A stretch of DNA of 64,000 bases from Pipra filicauda (taxonomy: Eukaryota; Chordata; Aves; Passeriformes; Pipridae), in contig NW_024104317.1 of assembly GCF_003945595.2 (NCBI RefSeq), forward strand, positions 124,001 to 188,000, given 5' to 3'. Positions 1 through 14,383 of the stretch are shown one piece after another. How positions within the stretch are numbered: position 1 is the stretch's first letter; the number at the start of each line of letters is the position of its first letter. Under the pieces are notes generated by a model. That model worked only from the letters and a program-made list of their open reading frames with translations. It was not told where the DNA came from and ran no database searches. Position numbers and translations under genes: made by a program.

Positions 1-3000
1 TATTTACTTTACAGATCTATTTCATATGGTTTGGATTATATCTGGTGGCTGCACATTTAGATTCCAATTTGGCAATCAGAGCCATATGTGTTGACAAGTA
101 AATTTACATAGGCTTAAGCCAGGAATCTGCTTTTTTGGCAGAACCTAACATCTGATTCCCTTTCTCACAAACATCAATACAAGTGAAACCCCATTGATTT
201 CAGTGGCAACTACCTAAACCTTATATCACTTAGAGATAGCTACCAGCATTACAGAATGTCAGAGGGCATGTCTACACCAGCATTCTGTTTTGAATCCAGA
301 ATTCATTTTGCTTCCTTGTCATCCCCATTCACCACATTTTGCCTCACATTGCAGGGCACTCTCATGTTGCACAATCCTCTTGGATGAAATATAGTGCATC
401 TACTGTGCATCTGCTGCTAACAGGCATTCAGTCCATGGGACCAGAAGAGAGAGGTAGTCAAAGCAAAATCCCCAGCACTTATAATGAACATTGGGGCCTA
501 AACTGTATCACTCCACAGATCAGATTCTACTTTTAGAGCTCACCAGAACACTCAGGCATTCATATTTGGTTCTGTATTACACTCATATTCCTCTATACCA
601 GGACTTGTGTTGACATTTCCTCTAAATATGAGGAATGAACAGAGGGTACATAAGAACAAGCCTAAAATTCAGTTGCCTATGTATTATTTTTCCATACTCA
701 ATTAAATTCATACTTAATTAAATACTGGTGGAAAAGTTCACGAGCACCACATTAGTTTCTGCTAAACTGAACAAGCTTCACCCTAAACTAATCTGCTGGG
801 TTTTGTTACTAAGCACCAACTGCTAATAAAAATATCATTGCAGCCTTTCTACTAACACTGTAAATATTTGGTTGATGATTTCTCTTAAATCAGCAGTTCT
901 CATACCAGGATACCTATGAAGAAAACAATGGTATCTGAATCAGAATATCCTTTTCACTCACTACTCTCAATCTCTATGGATATTTGCAAAGCCCAATTTG
1001 TCCTTTTGCTCAGTTTCAGTAATCCAAGATGAAGATCTTAAAATCTCCCAAGAGACCTTTAATTAATGACTGACATGAATACACAAACACTCGCCCTCTG
1101 ACTGACACTGCAAGTTAACAAATATATCTGCAGTCCCTCGGGATTTATTGACAGTCTTTTCCTAAGTTATGGCTTGCTGAGCTGCTGTTTATTTGGCCTC
1201 TAAACATCTTGGTTCAAAAGTGGCCAGAATGCCCCCTTCTTCTTCAAACGTTGATATAACTTCATGAAGGAAAACAATTAGGTTTTAGTGCACTTTTTTT
1301 TTTTCTGTTGTACTTGATAAAGAAGCACATCAAGTACATCCACAGTAAGGACACATCCTCTCCGGTATGTTTAGATCTCAAGCTTCTGCTCTTGAAGCAC
1401 TTTCTTAGGCAAACCCTTCTTTCTGCAAAATTCTTCCCTTTTCCAAGGATACATCATCACAGATATGGAAAGACAGGTCAATGACTTATAAAAATGGAAA
1501 GATAATTTGTATATTTCCCACTGCATCATAGATGTGAATTCACTGTGTGTACAGCCACTCTGCCACATCATTACGTATGCACGTGATGACTTTCTTGACA
1601 TCTGCATTAGTTGCGTTAACAGAGATGTCAGAGAAATGCATTCTTTTAGAGTGCTGTTGACAGGATCAGAATGTCATTGCTCTTTCTAATACCTCTTCCT
1701 CCTTCCCACGGTTCAGCAAGGCTGTTTGTGTTTATAACAAAAAAATAATCTATTTATAAGAGATCTCTAATGCCCCTTTCTTTAAGAGGCTAACATCAAT
1801 AAGCAAGGTAATGTATATTTTAATAGGCTACTGGACATTTTCTGTAGTTGGGGTTTGGAACTTGCTACTTATTTACAGGGATCCCAATTGGGAGCGCAAT
1901 GGGAGCAATCACTGCAAATTACAACCTTCTTCCCCTGGTAGACTCAGGCCACAACTGCTCTGTGGACTAAGGGGAAAAGAAAGGGTCCCCAAGGCCCCAA
2001 GAAAGGGACCAAGTCATGTAATAGTCACATAACTGCTGTCACAATGTAGCAGACAAAAAATACAAAAGTGGATTTATAAAGCAGTAGCAAGATCACATAG
2101 AATAAATCTCTATTACCTTATTCAGCATAACCCAAAGAAACAAAGGCATATTATGTAAAGTAAGAATATCTAAAGCAGTGTGGGATCTGCCATGAAATGT
2201 AAGCAAAATACTGTTACAATAAGTAAGATATCAACTAAGCTGGGCAAGTGAGGTAAAGAAAGAGTCCAAGATACTGAAAACCTCAGATTCATCCTGTGCC
2301 TCCCATTCACTGGGATATGTAACACAGAACTCTTCCTTAGGCTTCATGGGTACCACATCAGCCTGGGCTTGTTCAGCTCAGCAGCAGGAAAGGAATTTCA
2401 CAGAAAGAATGTTTCACTTCACAGAAACTGCGTGTAGGGAAAAGACTATTTGCAAGCTTGCCTGAAAGCTGAAAAAAAGTGTGGGTGTTCTTTTAAAACA
2501 AAAAAAAAAAAAAAGAAGAGAAAAACCTGTAATTACTTCATAGCAGCTAGTATAAGTAACAATACTGAACAAATTGCAGTGATTACAAAATCCTCTATAA
2601 ATATGGGTAGCACTATTCTTGACAATAATTAGTGTACAGCATCTTCTCAATAGTATCGTGATTAATATTTATTCTGATGTCGTTTTTGTTCTGGGAGATG
2701 GGAGGGAAGAAAAGAGAGTGGAGTATGTTTGAGAAGCAAAACCAAAAGCACAAAAAATCTGCTTTATTTTTCTGCTTACTGTCATTTCCCCTCCCCTCAA
2801 AAAGGCAATGCAAATGGTGCTTTACTGGTTTTAAAAGTAAAGACAGAAATGATGTGGAGTTGGGACTGCTGAATTATTCATGAGTTCTGATTGAATGGGA
2901 TCATTATCTCTGGCCTTACAAGCTAATAAATACTGTCTAATGCCTGGGTACTGTTTTGATCTAATAGTGTCAGCCAAAAAAAAAAAAAGACAAAAAAAAA

Positions 3001-6000
3001 AAGACTTCTTTTTTGCAAGCTAGAGCCTAAATTAGGGAGGAGCTCCCTGATGAGCTCATTGCAGAAAAACCATGGGGTTTTTTTCTCTTCCATTGACTAC
3101 AAGGTTCACTTTGCAGTTCTCAGTCTCATTTGCTGCAAAGGCATTTTAACTTGAGCATGAGGTTAAGATGTTGCTCAGTGGTATCTACACAATTACTCAT
3201 AATTTCTTATTCCTTTCTTATTCTCAATAGTCTTATCCTTCCTCTCCATCCCCCACCCCCCTGTTTTCTTATCTCTTGCATCTTGCAGTACAAAATACCC
3301 AAAACCAGAGTACTTTCAGAGGCAGACAGAGCACAGGAAATGATTATGCTATCTAATCATCTGCCTGTCAGCAGTCAAATAATCTTAAATTGCATTGTTC
3401 TGTGATTTATTTCAGGATTGACTGTGGTGAGTCTATACTCACTTGATTTAATATCATAAACTAAACACGTTGTATGGAACCTGAATTAAGGTTCTGCTCA
3501 GAGAGCTATCAAAAAGAGAAGAATGTGTTAGAGATACAATACAAAACAGTGTTTGCTGATAGTATTTGGAACAATAGTAAAAAAAAAAAAAATGATTCAA
3601 AATCCACATAAATCAAAATTAAAGCGAAGATATTTCATTGGATAGTTTTCCATATGCTTTCTTGAGGATTACTTTTAGAACAGGACTTGTTTCAATAAGA
3701 GGAAATAATTAGGATATTATTACAAGTTAGAAAAACCCCTCATAATTAGATAGGGATTAGTAACTTCGTTTTCATATGATTAACACAATAAAACCCATTT
3801 TTCCCCAAAGTAATCTGAGGCCTATTAAGCAACATGAGATCATATATCAAGGGGCCTTTTAGTAATTCAGCAGTTTATAACATTTATACAGACAGAGTCT
3901 TGCACAAAACAGCTGGCTTCCTTCTATCAAGAAAACACACGGTTTTGGGTGCATTTATTTCAAGGTCTAACACAGTCCTTGAAATCATAATATTTAATTA
4001 AGGATTTTTTTAGCATGAGTTAGAAGTGTGTGAACAGCTACAGGGAAAGTGTGAACAGTTTCTCAAATTGTGTTTAAGTAATGGAGCTCTCTGCTCTTCA
4101 CAGTTTAGCATGGGAGGACTACCTGGTACATCTGGATTTTAAGGAGTGAGTATCTCCTAATAATTGGCACAGCTTAAGCTTAAAAATGCCTAGTTTTATG
4201 GCATTTTTTTAGTCAAATCGTGTCAAATGCTAAGCTCCATTATGGTAACTAGGTTAAATATGAAGCAAATTATTGACACATTTGGTCTTTGTACACTCAG
4301 CTCATAAGCAATAAGTAATACAGAACAGATGTGACATAAATTTAGCTTTGTGAGTCTATTCAGTGGAATAATTCTCCAAACATTACCTTTTCAGTCTCCC
4401 TTTTTAGTGCTTTCAACTGCAGTGAAAATACAAAACTGTTCCTTTTGTTGCTATTAGATAGGGATGTGATCACCCATCCTGGTTTTTCCGCATTTTCTGC
4501 ATATGATGCCAGTCCCTGCAGCCAATGAAACCTTCAGACAGTAGCCATTATCTGTCACACTCCTGGACCAAAATAACAAATAATATGCCTGGAGGTGCTG
4601 CATTTTGTGACTGCTAGTTTTCCCGCATGGCATATGCCTAGATAGACTCAGATGAGAGGTGATTGCACAAAACTGTGATTGTGAGATGACTTAGCAGAAC
4701 CCGTGATGATGTCCTAATGGCCTCCTGCAGAGGGGAACAGGGGTAATTGTTTGTCAGGGGAAGGAACACATCTGTAAGGAGGAATCCTCTGCAAACCGAG
4801 CAGCCATGTGGAAAAAAGAAAGGAAGAATCACAGTGCAGCAAGGCTGCATTCGAGTCTAATAAAATGAATAACAAAGAGTGAAAAACGAAACAAGGGATT
4901 AAATAACTAGGTAAAAAAAGCCTGTCAATGGTGGGCTTGAAAAAAAAGGGTTAAAAAGTAAACAAGTCATATCCAGGTAATATGGCTCTTTTAAAATTAC
5001 TAGGTAAAATTTTGTGACTCCCAGCAAGGAAAGTTAATGCACCAACCTAGGGAATGTAAATGCATTCCCCCACAACAAAAATGGGCACAGAGAGACTTGT
5101 TCTTCCTGTGTGTTCTCACCTGCAACAAGGGGGCTTGATAGTCACCAACCATACTTTTCTGCTTCCAGCTCTTTAATCTTCTGTTTAAAATATTTGCTTT
5201 TTATGTGATCACTGCTTAGAAGACTGACATCATTCCAACATCCTTTCTAGAGCAATGCTATTGGAATTGAGAAATGAGAAACCATCAATGTCAAGCAGGC
5301 AATTAGGGCATCAGTCACATCAGTGGGAACTTGCCTTTAATGTCAGCTGGGGCAGAAACAGGCCCTTAGAGTATATTAAGGACCTTATTTTATACTCTTT
5401 CAGCATCTTCTATTTGATCAAAAACAAACTGGAGCAAACAAGCTAATTCATCGCATACAGAATTAATTCCCAAGTCTTTTCACCCTACATCTTAATTATT
5501 TTCTAACTGTAGAATAACAAACATACTAATCTCAACAGAAATATATTTGCTACAAATCAATCAACAGATTATTGCTTTACTGACCAATCGGTAAGAGCCA
5601 TAATTCTGTAAGTTTCCTAAAATCACATGTACTGGTTATTCCCTTCATTATGCTTTACCAATGGGCATCTGGAAGAGCCACACAAAACATGAGTTAGGAG
5701 GGGTCATCCTTGACTTTCCTATGTTAATTCAGCTACACAAATGTAGAAAAGCTATGTTTTGGGTTGGTTTTGCTTTGTTTTTTTAAATGATGCCTTCTGA
5801 ACTCTCTGTAAAATAAGCAGAGTATTGAAAAATACCTTCTAATCAGATCTACCAGCAAGTAATGAAATGAAATTTGCAAACTGAATTGGACAAATAATAG
5901 CTCTTTTTGCTTTGAAGGGTAACTTGGGCCAAATAAAGCTATAAAAATATTTCAAGAAGTAAACATTACAGAAATCAAAATAGCAATTACTCTGCACCAA

Positions 6001-7402
6001 CCTAGAGTGAATTGCTTCATTTTATTTTCAAATAACCTATTTTAAGACATTTATCCCCACATGGAGGTTGATTTTTAAACAGGAAATGAGTCTCACAAAA
6101 ATTTGTTTTATTACAAAATATTCAAATGAAATATTTTGGCACATTCTAAAAAAATCAGTATTCTCATCTTTTCCATTCCATTTTTTTCCTGCCAAAATTA
6201 TCCACTGCAATTAATCAGTTTTCAAATTATTCTAATCTCTTAAAAACACTACTTTTTGGAAGCTTATTTCCCTAGAACAGATGTTATTCAGTCCTATTCA
6301 CAAACAGTTTGGATAAAGTCTTGAGTTGAAGAATCTCTCTTTGAAAATATGTTAAAAGCAAAGTACCAAGTCTAACACTTACACAGGCCATGCTGCTCTG
6401 CAAACAAATAGAGTTTTGAGCACTGTGATAAGCAATAAATTCAATATTGTGGGTAGTTGCATGGCACATAAACATTTATTTTTCCACAGAAAATACCAGA
6501 CAAGCATATGGGAGCATCAGTTAAGCAACTCTTGAAAGTACTGACCTGTTCAACCATCAGCTGAAAAGAGGGTAACCCTGTAAATGCCCTTCCACTCACA
6601 GTGGGGTGTTCCTTTTTGAAGGGAAAAAAAAGGATGCCTGTTGGTTTAGTAACTACAATTAGTCAAGAATCTTGTTAGAGAAAAATACACAGGTCACTAA
6701 TGTGGCAATATGAGGGCTGATCACAAATTCATCACATAACTGTTTTAGTAGGAAATTGAGTTTTCAACTAAACCAAATAGTCTTGGGTTAAGTATCTATT
6801 TAGCAGGAAAAAAGTAGAAATTGAATTAGAAAAGAAAAATTGATCGTTTCGGGGTTTTTGTCCCCCTAAAAAATGGCAGGGGGTGGGGTAAGGGGTGTTA
6901 GCTCTGCCTTTAATATTCAAAAAAGTGAGTTTCCTATGGGCAAACTGCTCCTGGACAACACAGAATTAGGTACTGCTGAAGAAAGAGGGGCTTGTTTGCT
7001 CAGTGACCTGCCCATATTTCCCACTACTTGACCAGGACTCCCGAGGTGATTCTTCAGTCACAAAGCAGACTGTGCAGCAGCAGTAGCACAACTGAGAATA
7101 AAGATGAGTTGCCTGAACAAATGGAACCCAAGTCTCACATATCATTTTCCGAAAAAAATAAAAAATGACAGGCCTATGTACCACTCATCATTTAATAATC
7201 ATAAAAGTACAGACAATGCAGTGAGAGGAAAGATATATGTCAGGTTTTAGGTTTTACTTGTTGGTTTTGTGCTCTCATTCAGTTTTCTATTCAGAGCACT
7301 TATCCTTCTGCTAAATCCATAGTCCATGAAAATCTGCAAATTTTCTATTCTACATATAATGTGCTACAAATTCTTACACTTAAAATATACTCAAATTTTA
7401 AA
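1..7402. other. Non-coding host DNA, no gene seen
   Basis: AT-rich sequence whose open frames are all short (under about 95 codons) and lack protein-like composition. It contains A-rich runs at about 2494-2520, 2976-3003 and 3580-3593, of the kind left by old retroposons or slippage, and a short G-rich stretch near 6879-6898. I recognise no exon, RNA gene or dated repeat here. It could be intron or intergenic DNA; the sequence alone does not tell which. Confidence 0.6.
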
Positions 7403-7455
7403 TAGCTGGACTAGGTGATCACTGTAGGTTCCTTCCAACTGAAATATTCTATTCA
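7403..7455 (+). repeat. CR1 LINE 3'-end fragment
   Basis: A short stretch matches the well-known CR1 3' UTR end: a GGACTAGGTGATC block, then GGTTCCTTCCAACTG, then an ATTCTATTC tail. Only about 50 bases of the 3' terminus remain, as expected for a strongly 5'-truncated LINE copy. The orientation is set by the tail at the right-hand end. It is non-coding and presumably inactive. Confidence 0.7.
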
Positions 7456-9235
7456 ATACAACTCTGAGATAGCAGAAGTATTTTCTAGTTCTATTCCACT
7501 GTATGCACAATTAAAGCTTACTTTTTTTAATAATACTGGAAAATTACAGGAGAACTTTTAAAAAATATTAAAGTGACAGAAAACATAAAAATCACTATTT
7601 CTTTCCTAAAGTTTTTACCACAAATCTTACAAATATGATTTTAAAATATTTTGTTACACTACTTAAATTTTTATGTTTGGATTTTTTATAAATTACTAGA
7701 ACTGTAGTTCTGAGTGAGTTTCCTTCTGTTGTAACACTGAAGAGAATCTGCATGTAAATGCCAGGACATCAGAATATGCTTTAAACCTGAAGAACATTTA
7801 AATACTTTAAATACTACTTCTATCAGAGTAGTTTTAAAAATTATAAAGGTCAACCAGAAAAGTAAACTGGCAGCAAAGCAGTGCTTTTGCAGTGATTCTC
7901 AGGCAGCACACATTGTCTTCCTTTCACCATAGAGAAGACATTTAAATACTCTTAAAGCTACCCTCGTCCTTGAGGCAGAGCCCAGAGTGTGCATCAAAGT
8001 CTTCACACACACACTCTGGCTTCTGGTGAGCTTTTCTGTTCAAAACCATATGAGAAGCAATTGTTCAAGCCTCCTCCACCTTCTTCCTAACAGCTTTTTC
8101 AACTACATTGACATTTTCTACTAATTCATTGAAATTTAGTTGGAATAAAATAAAATATTCCACAGACAAGGGCAAGAGTCAGGAAACTTTCAGAAAGGGA
8201 CAGAAGGTCTCAATGTCTTTGCAACTGAACACTAAATATTTTATATTTGATAAAGAAAGGAAAATGCTATTGAAAACAATGGGTGAAATTGCTAAATAAT
8301 TAAATATTGTGAATTCTTATATATGAGAAAACCAGGCTGTGTGGCTGTCATGATTTCCTTTCTATATAAAGTAGTAAAAGCAGTAAGAAGTAATTAATCC
8401 TGGAACACAAAATCGTACAACTGGCTTACAGGATCTTGAAAAAACCAAGACATTAGAAAACACAATTGGAGAGAAAAAGACACTATTAAATGTGGTAGAG
8501 GTACCAGCCAGTGTGTGTGATCATTCATGAAGAAACCTCAACCTACAGAGAAGTAGGAAGACTTTCCATAGGAATTCTGCCTCTTGGAATTTAATGTAAG
8601 TTTTATTCTTATGACATCAGGCAGGATTTCACTGCTACCTCAAAATGGACTTTTGAACAAAGGAAATCAAAACAAGACTAATTTGAAAAAAGAAATTCTG
8701 TGCTAAATAAAGTTTAATTTCTCTTCGACATGCTTTATTTACTTCAGTGGGTGTATTAAAATACTGTTTACTATGCATTTGAGTAATAATTTTTGAATTG
8801 TGTCCAAACTAGTTGCTTACCTGCACCAACTCAGATAACGTAGATGTGGGTGGCTCAAACTCAAGAATAGCAATTTTTTCATTTTTTTCCCCTAATTTTA
8901 GACATTGTACCTTGTTCAGTTTACACCCCTGGCAGTTTGCTAAATCATTCCTCTTCAGAACAAAAATAGCATAACAGCATAAATTCCACTTTATATAGAA
9001 GTGAGAACAGAGCGTATTCAGTTTAGCAGGCACTCCAAATGAAATATTTCACCTCCTACCAGGCACTACCTCTATGTTCCAGCTGTATTTTTCTTAGGGT
9101 ATACTCCTCTGGTAGAACCTTGTTGCCTTGCTAGGAAAACATACAACGAAATGAGCATCCTGGCCAATAGTGAATCACAGCTGGTAGTGATGGAAGGCAG
9201 CTCTAAAGATGTCACCATCACTTGTCCATGCAACA
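7456..9235. other. Non-coding host DNA, no gene seen
   Basis: AT-rich sequence without a convincing reading frame or recognisable repeat. Short open frames (for example 8108-8299 and 8809-9033) have no motif or composition that suggests a protein. Confidence 0.55.
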
Positions 9236-9497
9236 GATAGGAAAGAGGAAATGGGCTCAAGCTGCACCAGGAGAGGTTTAGATGGATATTAGGAAAAATT
9301 TCTTCACCAAAAGGGTGATCAAGCATTGGAACAGGCTGCCCAGGGAAGTGGTTGAGTCACCACCCCAGAGGTATTTAGAAGATGTGTAGACATGGCATTT
9401 AGGGTCATGGTTTAGAGGTGGGTTTGGCAGTGTGACGTTAATGGTTGGACTTGATGATGTTAAGGGTCCTTTCCAACCTGATTCTCTGATTCTATGA
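9236..9497 (+). repeat. CR1 LINE 3'-end fragment
   Basis: About 260 bases follow the CR1 3' region in order: a GGGCTCAAGCTGCACCAGG block, a GGTTTAGATGGATATTAGG block, GGAACAGGCTGCCCAGGGAA, a TTGGACTTGATGATG block, TCCTTTCCAACCT, and an ATTCTCTGATTCTATG tail. The element is 5'-truncated and covers only the end of ORF2/3' UTR. No intact reverse transcriptase frame remains, so it is a dead copy. Confidence 0.9.
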
Positions 9498-12400
9498 AAA
9501 TTCAATTGTTTTACACTATTTTATACACATAGGTATATTGCTATAAAGTGTTTCACTACTGTGTGTACATATACATGGATATAACTTTTATAAGCTTTTC
9601 TAATTTAGTCCTGATCTCAAACAGAATTTTTGCACAGTAATGTAGGTTGTATCTTGCTGCTATATTGAAACTTTATACTGTCATCTTAAAGTGAATATTA
9701 ACCAGTAAACATATATGTATTTACGAGTAAAAGGTGGCACTATTCCAGAAGGTGTCCTGAGTGTAACCATGTTGCAATGTTGCCACACCAACATAAGTTC
9801 ATAAAATGTGATTTTTTTTCTTGTTCTAACAGCTACTAATAGAATATTGGAGGGATTTTTCATGGAAAATTATATTTAAAGATATCAGTATCTGTCTACA
9901 CTAATAGGTTAGTCTTCTATGCTAACACTTGCCTGTGAAAGTTTCAATTAAAGCTACTCTTTTTCACTCAGAACACAAACCAAGTGGTCAAGGGCCCTAA
10001 GTAATCCCTGACACCATGAAGAGCTGAAGAGAGCAGGGACTTCACAGGTGGCTTTCAAACAGAATGTGACAACAGCACCTTGCAAGGATCCATCGCTCTG
10101 GGGAAATCAGCCAGAACTGACCATGATAACTGCTGACCTTCAAGGGACCCTTCAAGCTCATTCCTATTACAAGTTCCTGAGGCCAGCACAACTCTGCAAG
10201 AGAGAATGATAGTAGATCATGAACTGTAGCCCAGGATCCATGGTTAAACTGTCCAAGAGGCAGATGTTGGCTGTGTGCCTGTCTCTCTGAGCCAATGGGT
10301 AAGTCATAGCCATATAGAATGGAATTTTATACTGAGAAATCTCAGTGCAACATCCAAGACAACCACCTGAAACTCCATAGTTTGACTAAGATAGGGCAGG
10401 AATTTGAGGTTTCCAAGCAAGCATCCTAAATCAGATGTCTCATGATCCATAGTTTCACTCTTAATCTGAGGAAGCATCAACAAAATGTAAACCCTTGAAT
10501 AAAACTACTCCCATAAATGAGATTTTTCTGGAAAAAAAAATTAAGCATTTTCTAGTTCTTTCTACTGTGACCTAGTCTTACTTTCACTCTGGCAGATATC
10601 CCTGAGAAATGGCATACAAACCAGAAAATTGTTGATTTGCCATGTTCTATCTCAGTCTGATTTAGCATAACACTGCAATATTTTTCTGTGTCTTTTATAA
10701 CCCCAATCACTTGATTATGGAGTTGCATCATTGCTGAACCCTGGCCCATAAAAAATGAGGGAACACAATGATCATCAGCCAAAACAACACAAACAGCTGC
10801 TTGTCTAGACGTATTAGTAGTGTCCTGAAACCTTGGCAGCCTGGTGACTGCAGCCTGGCGAGAAAAATTTGCGCCACTATTCTTGAAATGTTTTATTGTG
10901 ATTATGTAAATCTACTCATTTATTTTCCCTGGAAAATGTAAAAATGCAGGCAAAAAGAAATCATGAATCATTTCCCCCTTGGTTCCTAACTAACAGTATG
11001 ATTCAAAGAGAGGTATCTGCAAGCTTTTTTCTCTAATGAAAGACTCCTAAGAACAGCATATTCTATAACATGAAGGGACAAATTAATAACAGTGTTACAA
11101 TATAATTATTTTCTTTCTGTTATGTGTGCTTATTTTGCTGCGGCAATTATTTGTTTATAAGCCATTAAGTTATTTGCAAAGCCTATCTGATGTTCTACCA
11201 CTGATTTAATTAGTAGAAGACAGTCCCTTTGCAATTAACAATAAAGGTTAACTTTTTTTAAAATTCCCAGTCGAATTTAACATTTCATTTCTTTGGTTTT
11301 TTTACATCCACTTCTAATTATAAATAGATGGCTTAGTTCAATTAAAATGTGCACATAAAATCCACAAAATATCACCAGCAATGACAGAAGGTATCAACGG
11401 TCCCCACACAATGACTCTGTAGTCAAAGTTCCTGGTTGCTCAAATTCTGAAGAAACTAAAAAAAACCCATGAAAGCAGTTAATGGGCTCTAACTTTCCCT
11501 ATCCATAAAAGACATTAACACCTGTAGTCAAAACAAGGAAGAAGTTTTACAGTTGCGGGCCAGCACTTTGGATGCTTCACCTCCTTTCAACTTGCTTGTG
11601 TGATTTTTCAAAGTTACAAGGATCTGTCAGTGATCCAACCTGCAATTTTTCTGGACTTCAACTGCATTGCATGTTTGAAAAACTGGGCACCTTGGAAAAC
11701 AGGGCAACATTGAAGACTAAGCCCTACACCAAATATCTCAAGTATGAAGAGCATTTAATGGCTGGAGATATTTTTACTTTCTTGGCTGCTCAGAAAGGGC
11801 TGAGAGGTAGGCAAGATGAAGAGGGAGATCAGAATTTGACCCTCTGTTTCTGTCACTTTAATATTTGGCATTTCTGTGGCCTAAAAAACTAGGGAAATCA
11901 TTTAAGAACTAATGAAGAGCTATTTACCTCCTAAATCTTCTTCCCTTGAGTAATGAAATAATTACCCTCCCATAATCATGGAAATATTCAACTTGAATCT
12001 TAAATTGAGCTGTTGTGAAAAGTGGTAGTGATGTTACATAGGTGATCACCATGGTAACGTTTGGAAACTGCACTGTTGTCAGCCAAGAATATCATTTTGC
12101 TTTTCCCATGACAGTACAAGAGACTGGGAATGAACTCTTTCAAGATCCCATATTGATAAGTGAAAGTGAAGACAAAGGCTTAAAAACAAACAAATAATCC
12201 CATCATAAACACAAACGAACAAAAATCATACACAAACCCCCTCAAATATCACACTACACACTGTCCATAAACTGCATTACTTTGTAATGTGATATTACTG
12301 TTTGTTAGTTTTGTTTTGTTTACTCTCCGTACATTAACTCAAGGTGGATCCCAAAAGAATAACATGGTAGGACTACAAGGAGAAATCAAAATATTTTATT

Positions 12401-13725
12401 TGCATAACTTCAATAATTAGACACCTTGAAAACTATTAGAGAACTTTCTTACCTCTGAAAATGTGGCCCTTTTACAAATGAGCCCTCTCCTGTTTGATTC
12501 TTTGATTTCTTAGGCAATATGATTGTCTACACTTGCAGTAGTAGTCACTGCATCTGAAGACTGTTCACTTCATGCTACCCAGCCCAAGTGCTCCAAGCAC
12601 AAATCTTGCTCACTGCTCAAGGGAGGATCAATACTAAGAATGTTGTTTTTATCAAGAGTACAAGAGATACAATGAAAGACCATACTTTAAATATTCAACC
12701 CTTACAGAAATGATCTGAGATTAAAATCTCTCTGATTATGTAAAACATACAGGACAGGACACACAAGATGGGTAATTTTTGGTATATTTTTGCAGAAACC
12801 AGGGTAGGAACCACAAATAAGTGACTGGAGGCTCTGTATCAAAGCTGAAGGAGCTAAATGTCTCCCAGCTCAAAGATACCACAATTTTCATTTTGACAGT
12901 TACTTTTCTGCCTTAATGCTGTGTAGTATGAAAGCACAACCATTCAAAGAGGAGATTAAGTATCTGGGATACTAATTTTCCATTAAACAGGATAGAAAAA
13001 TTGAAGTGTTAATGGTGCTAGACTACACACTTCTGGAGATGGTAGATAATATGTTCAAACTGCATTGGCAGTTTAGAGCTGAGATAAGAAGGATTCTAAA
13101 GGTATTTGCCAAAATATATAGTTAATTAAAAATCCAAATCATAAACCAGAAGATTTTCAGAAAGGATGTATACTTCTAGCAAATTACAAGGAAGCAGAGG
13201 ATTACATTCTTCTGTAAAGGATGTTCTTTCCACTGAGGAATTAATACACCTGAGGAACACTCACATTCATTCTTCAGGCAGTAAGTATAAGCAAAGCTTC
13301 CTGCCAGGATGCTGCAATAAAATAGCAAGCAGCAGGCGAGGTGAGAACAGTAATAAAGGCAACATATCCAGGCTCCGGAAAGATTCTGAGTTTCACTTGA
13401 AGTAACAAGTGATCTCTGGAGTGTGCAGTGGCTTTCTTAAGGCCTAACCTTTATCTAGTGGTTACTGAATTAAACTATTCTCTTATAATGACGGGATTCA
13501 TTTCTCCTTACTTTAGCCACCTAAAACCTTGGCATCTAGTGTAAGCTGTCTGTCTTTCTAGTCAGTGACAAATGATGAAAGGATGTACAGAGGGTAAGAT
13601 ACCCTATCTTAAACACCTCTCAGCATTCAGAGGGAACTTTTCACATCCTCCTACTTCTTTTCCATTGAATAGAGGAGTTTTATATCCTAAAATTGGCATG
13701 ACATCTGTTAAACGCCAAATTACTC
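9498..13725. other. Non-coding host DNA, no gene seen
   Basis: I see no supported exon. A 106-codon open frame at 11572-11892 (+) has a Cys/Phe-rich, low-conservation look and is best read as chance. The part around 11100-11340 is AT-rich and unique-looking, but nothing in it can be named. Confidence 0.5.
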
Positions 13726-13731
13726 AAACAG

Positions 13732-14383
13732 TTGTTACCGCACATGAACTCCACCTTTAGCCAAAGAGAGTTTGTCCACACCTGCTCACTGACAATGTCA
13801 AGCCTGGGATGGGGTAAACTGAACTGCTGCAAAAGGCAGCCAAAATTCTGCCCCTGTGAAATGGGAGCAGAAGCCACAAAGGCTTATTCTGTCTGCTTAG
13901 CACAGAAGGAGAAGATGCAGACACTGCAGAAGGAAGTAGAGCTCAAGATCACTTTGACAAATGTAAAGAGGTGCTGAAGCAGAAACAGCATGTGGTATCA
14001 AGTGAAGAAAAAACTGCTTTAGCCAAGTATAGATAAGGACAACTCACAGACTTTTAGACTGCTCCAAAGGCATAGATCAGTGCTGAGTGTTAGACTTTGA
14101 GCAGCACTTCTTTCTTCTGTGGACAGCAGGGGCATCTGACTAATACAAGAACGCCTACAGTTCGCTCTTGGATACTTTAGAAGCTGTAAGAGGCCTCTTT
14201 ATTCCCGGAGAGCCTGGGATAACCATTTTAACAGATGACACACTCATCGTAGACTATGGTCGTGTGAAAGTAACAGCAGATTTCTTCCCTGGAAGTTCTC
14301 AGTCAAATGTCCCTTTCACTGACTCCACTATCCAAAACCATTTTAAATGTGCTTGCCAGTCTGTGGCCAGCCACCCTTCTTAG
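13732..14383 (+). pseudogene. Possible decayed coding remnant (unrecognised)
   Basis: Two patches on the + strand read like protein. From about 13840 to 14035 a charged, Lys/Glu/Gln-rich coiled-coil-like peptide can be followed, but it needs a change of frame near 13945-13955 and ends at a TAA near 14035. From about 14150 a second open patch reads through LDTLEAVRGLFIPGEPG and continues through a TDDTLIVDYGRVKV segment to a stop near 14381. There is no ATG at its start (the first codon after the upstream stop is not a methionine) and stops lie between the patches. I do not recognise the parent gene. A broken retrocopy or a relic exon fits best; chance is possible. Confidence 0.25.

Noticed and set aside
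6870..6900. G-quadruplex
   Set aside because: Only three long G runs are present at close spacing.
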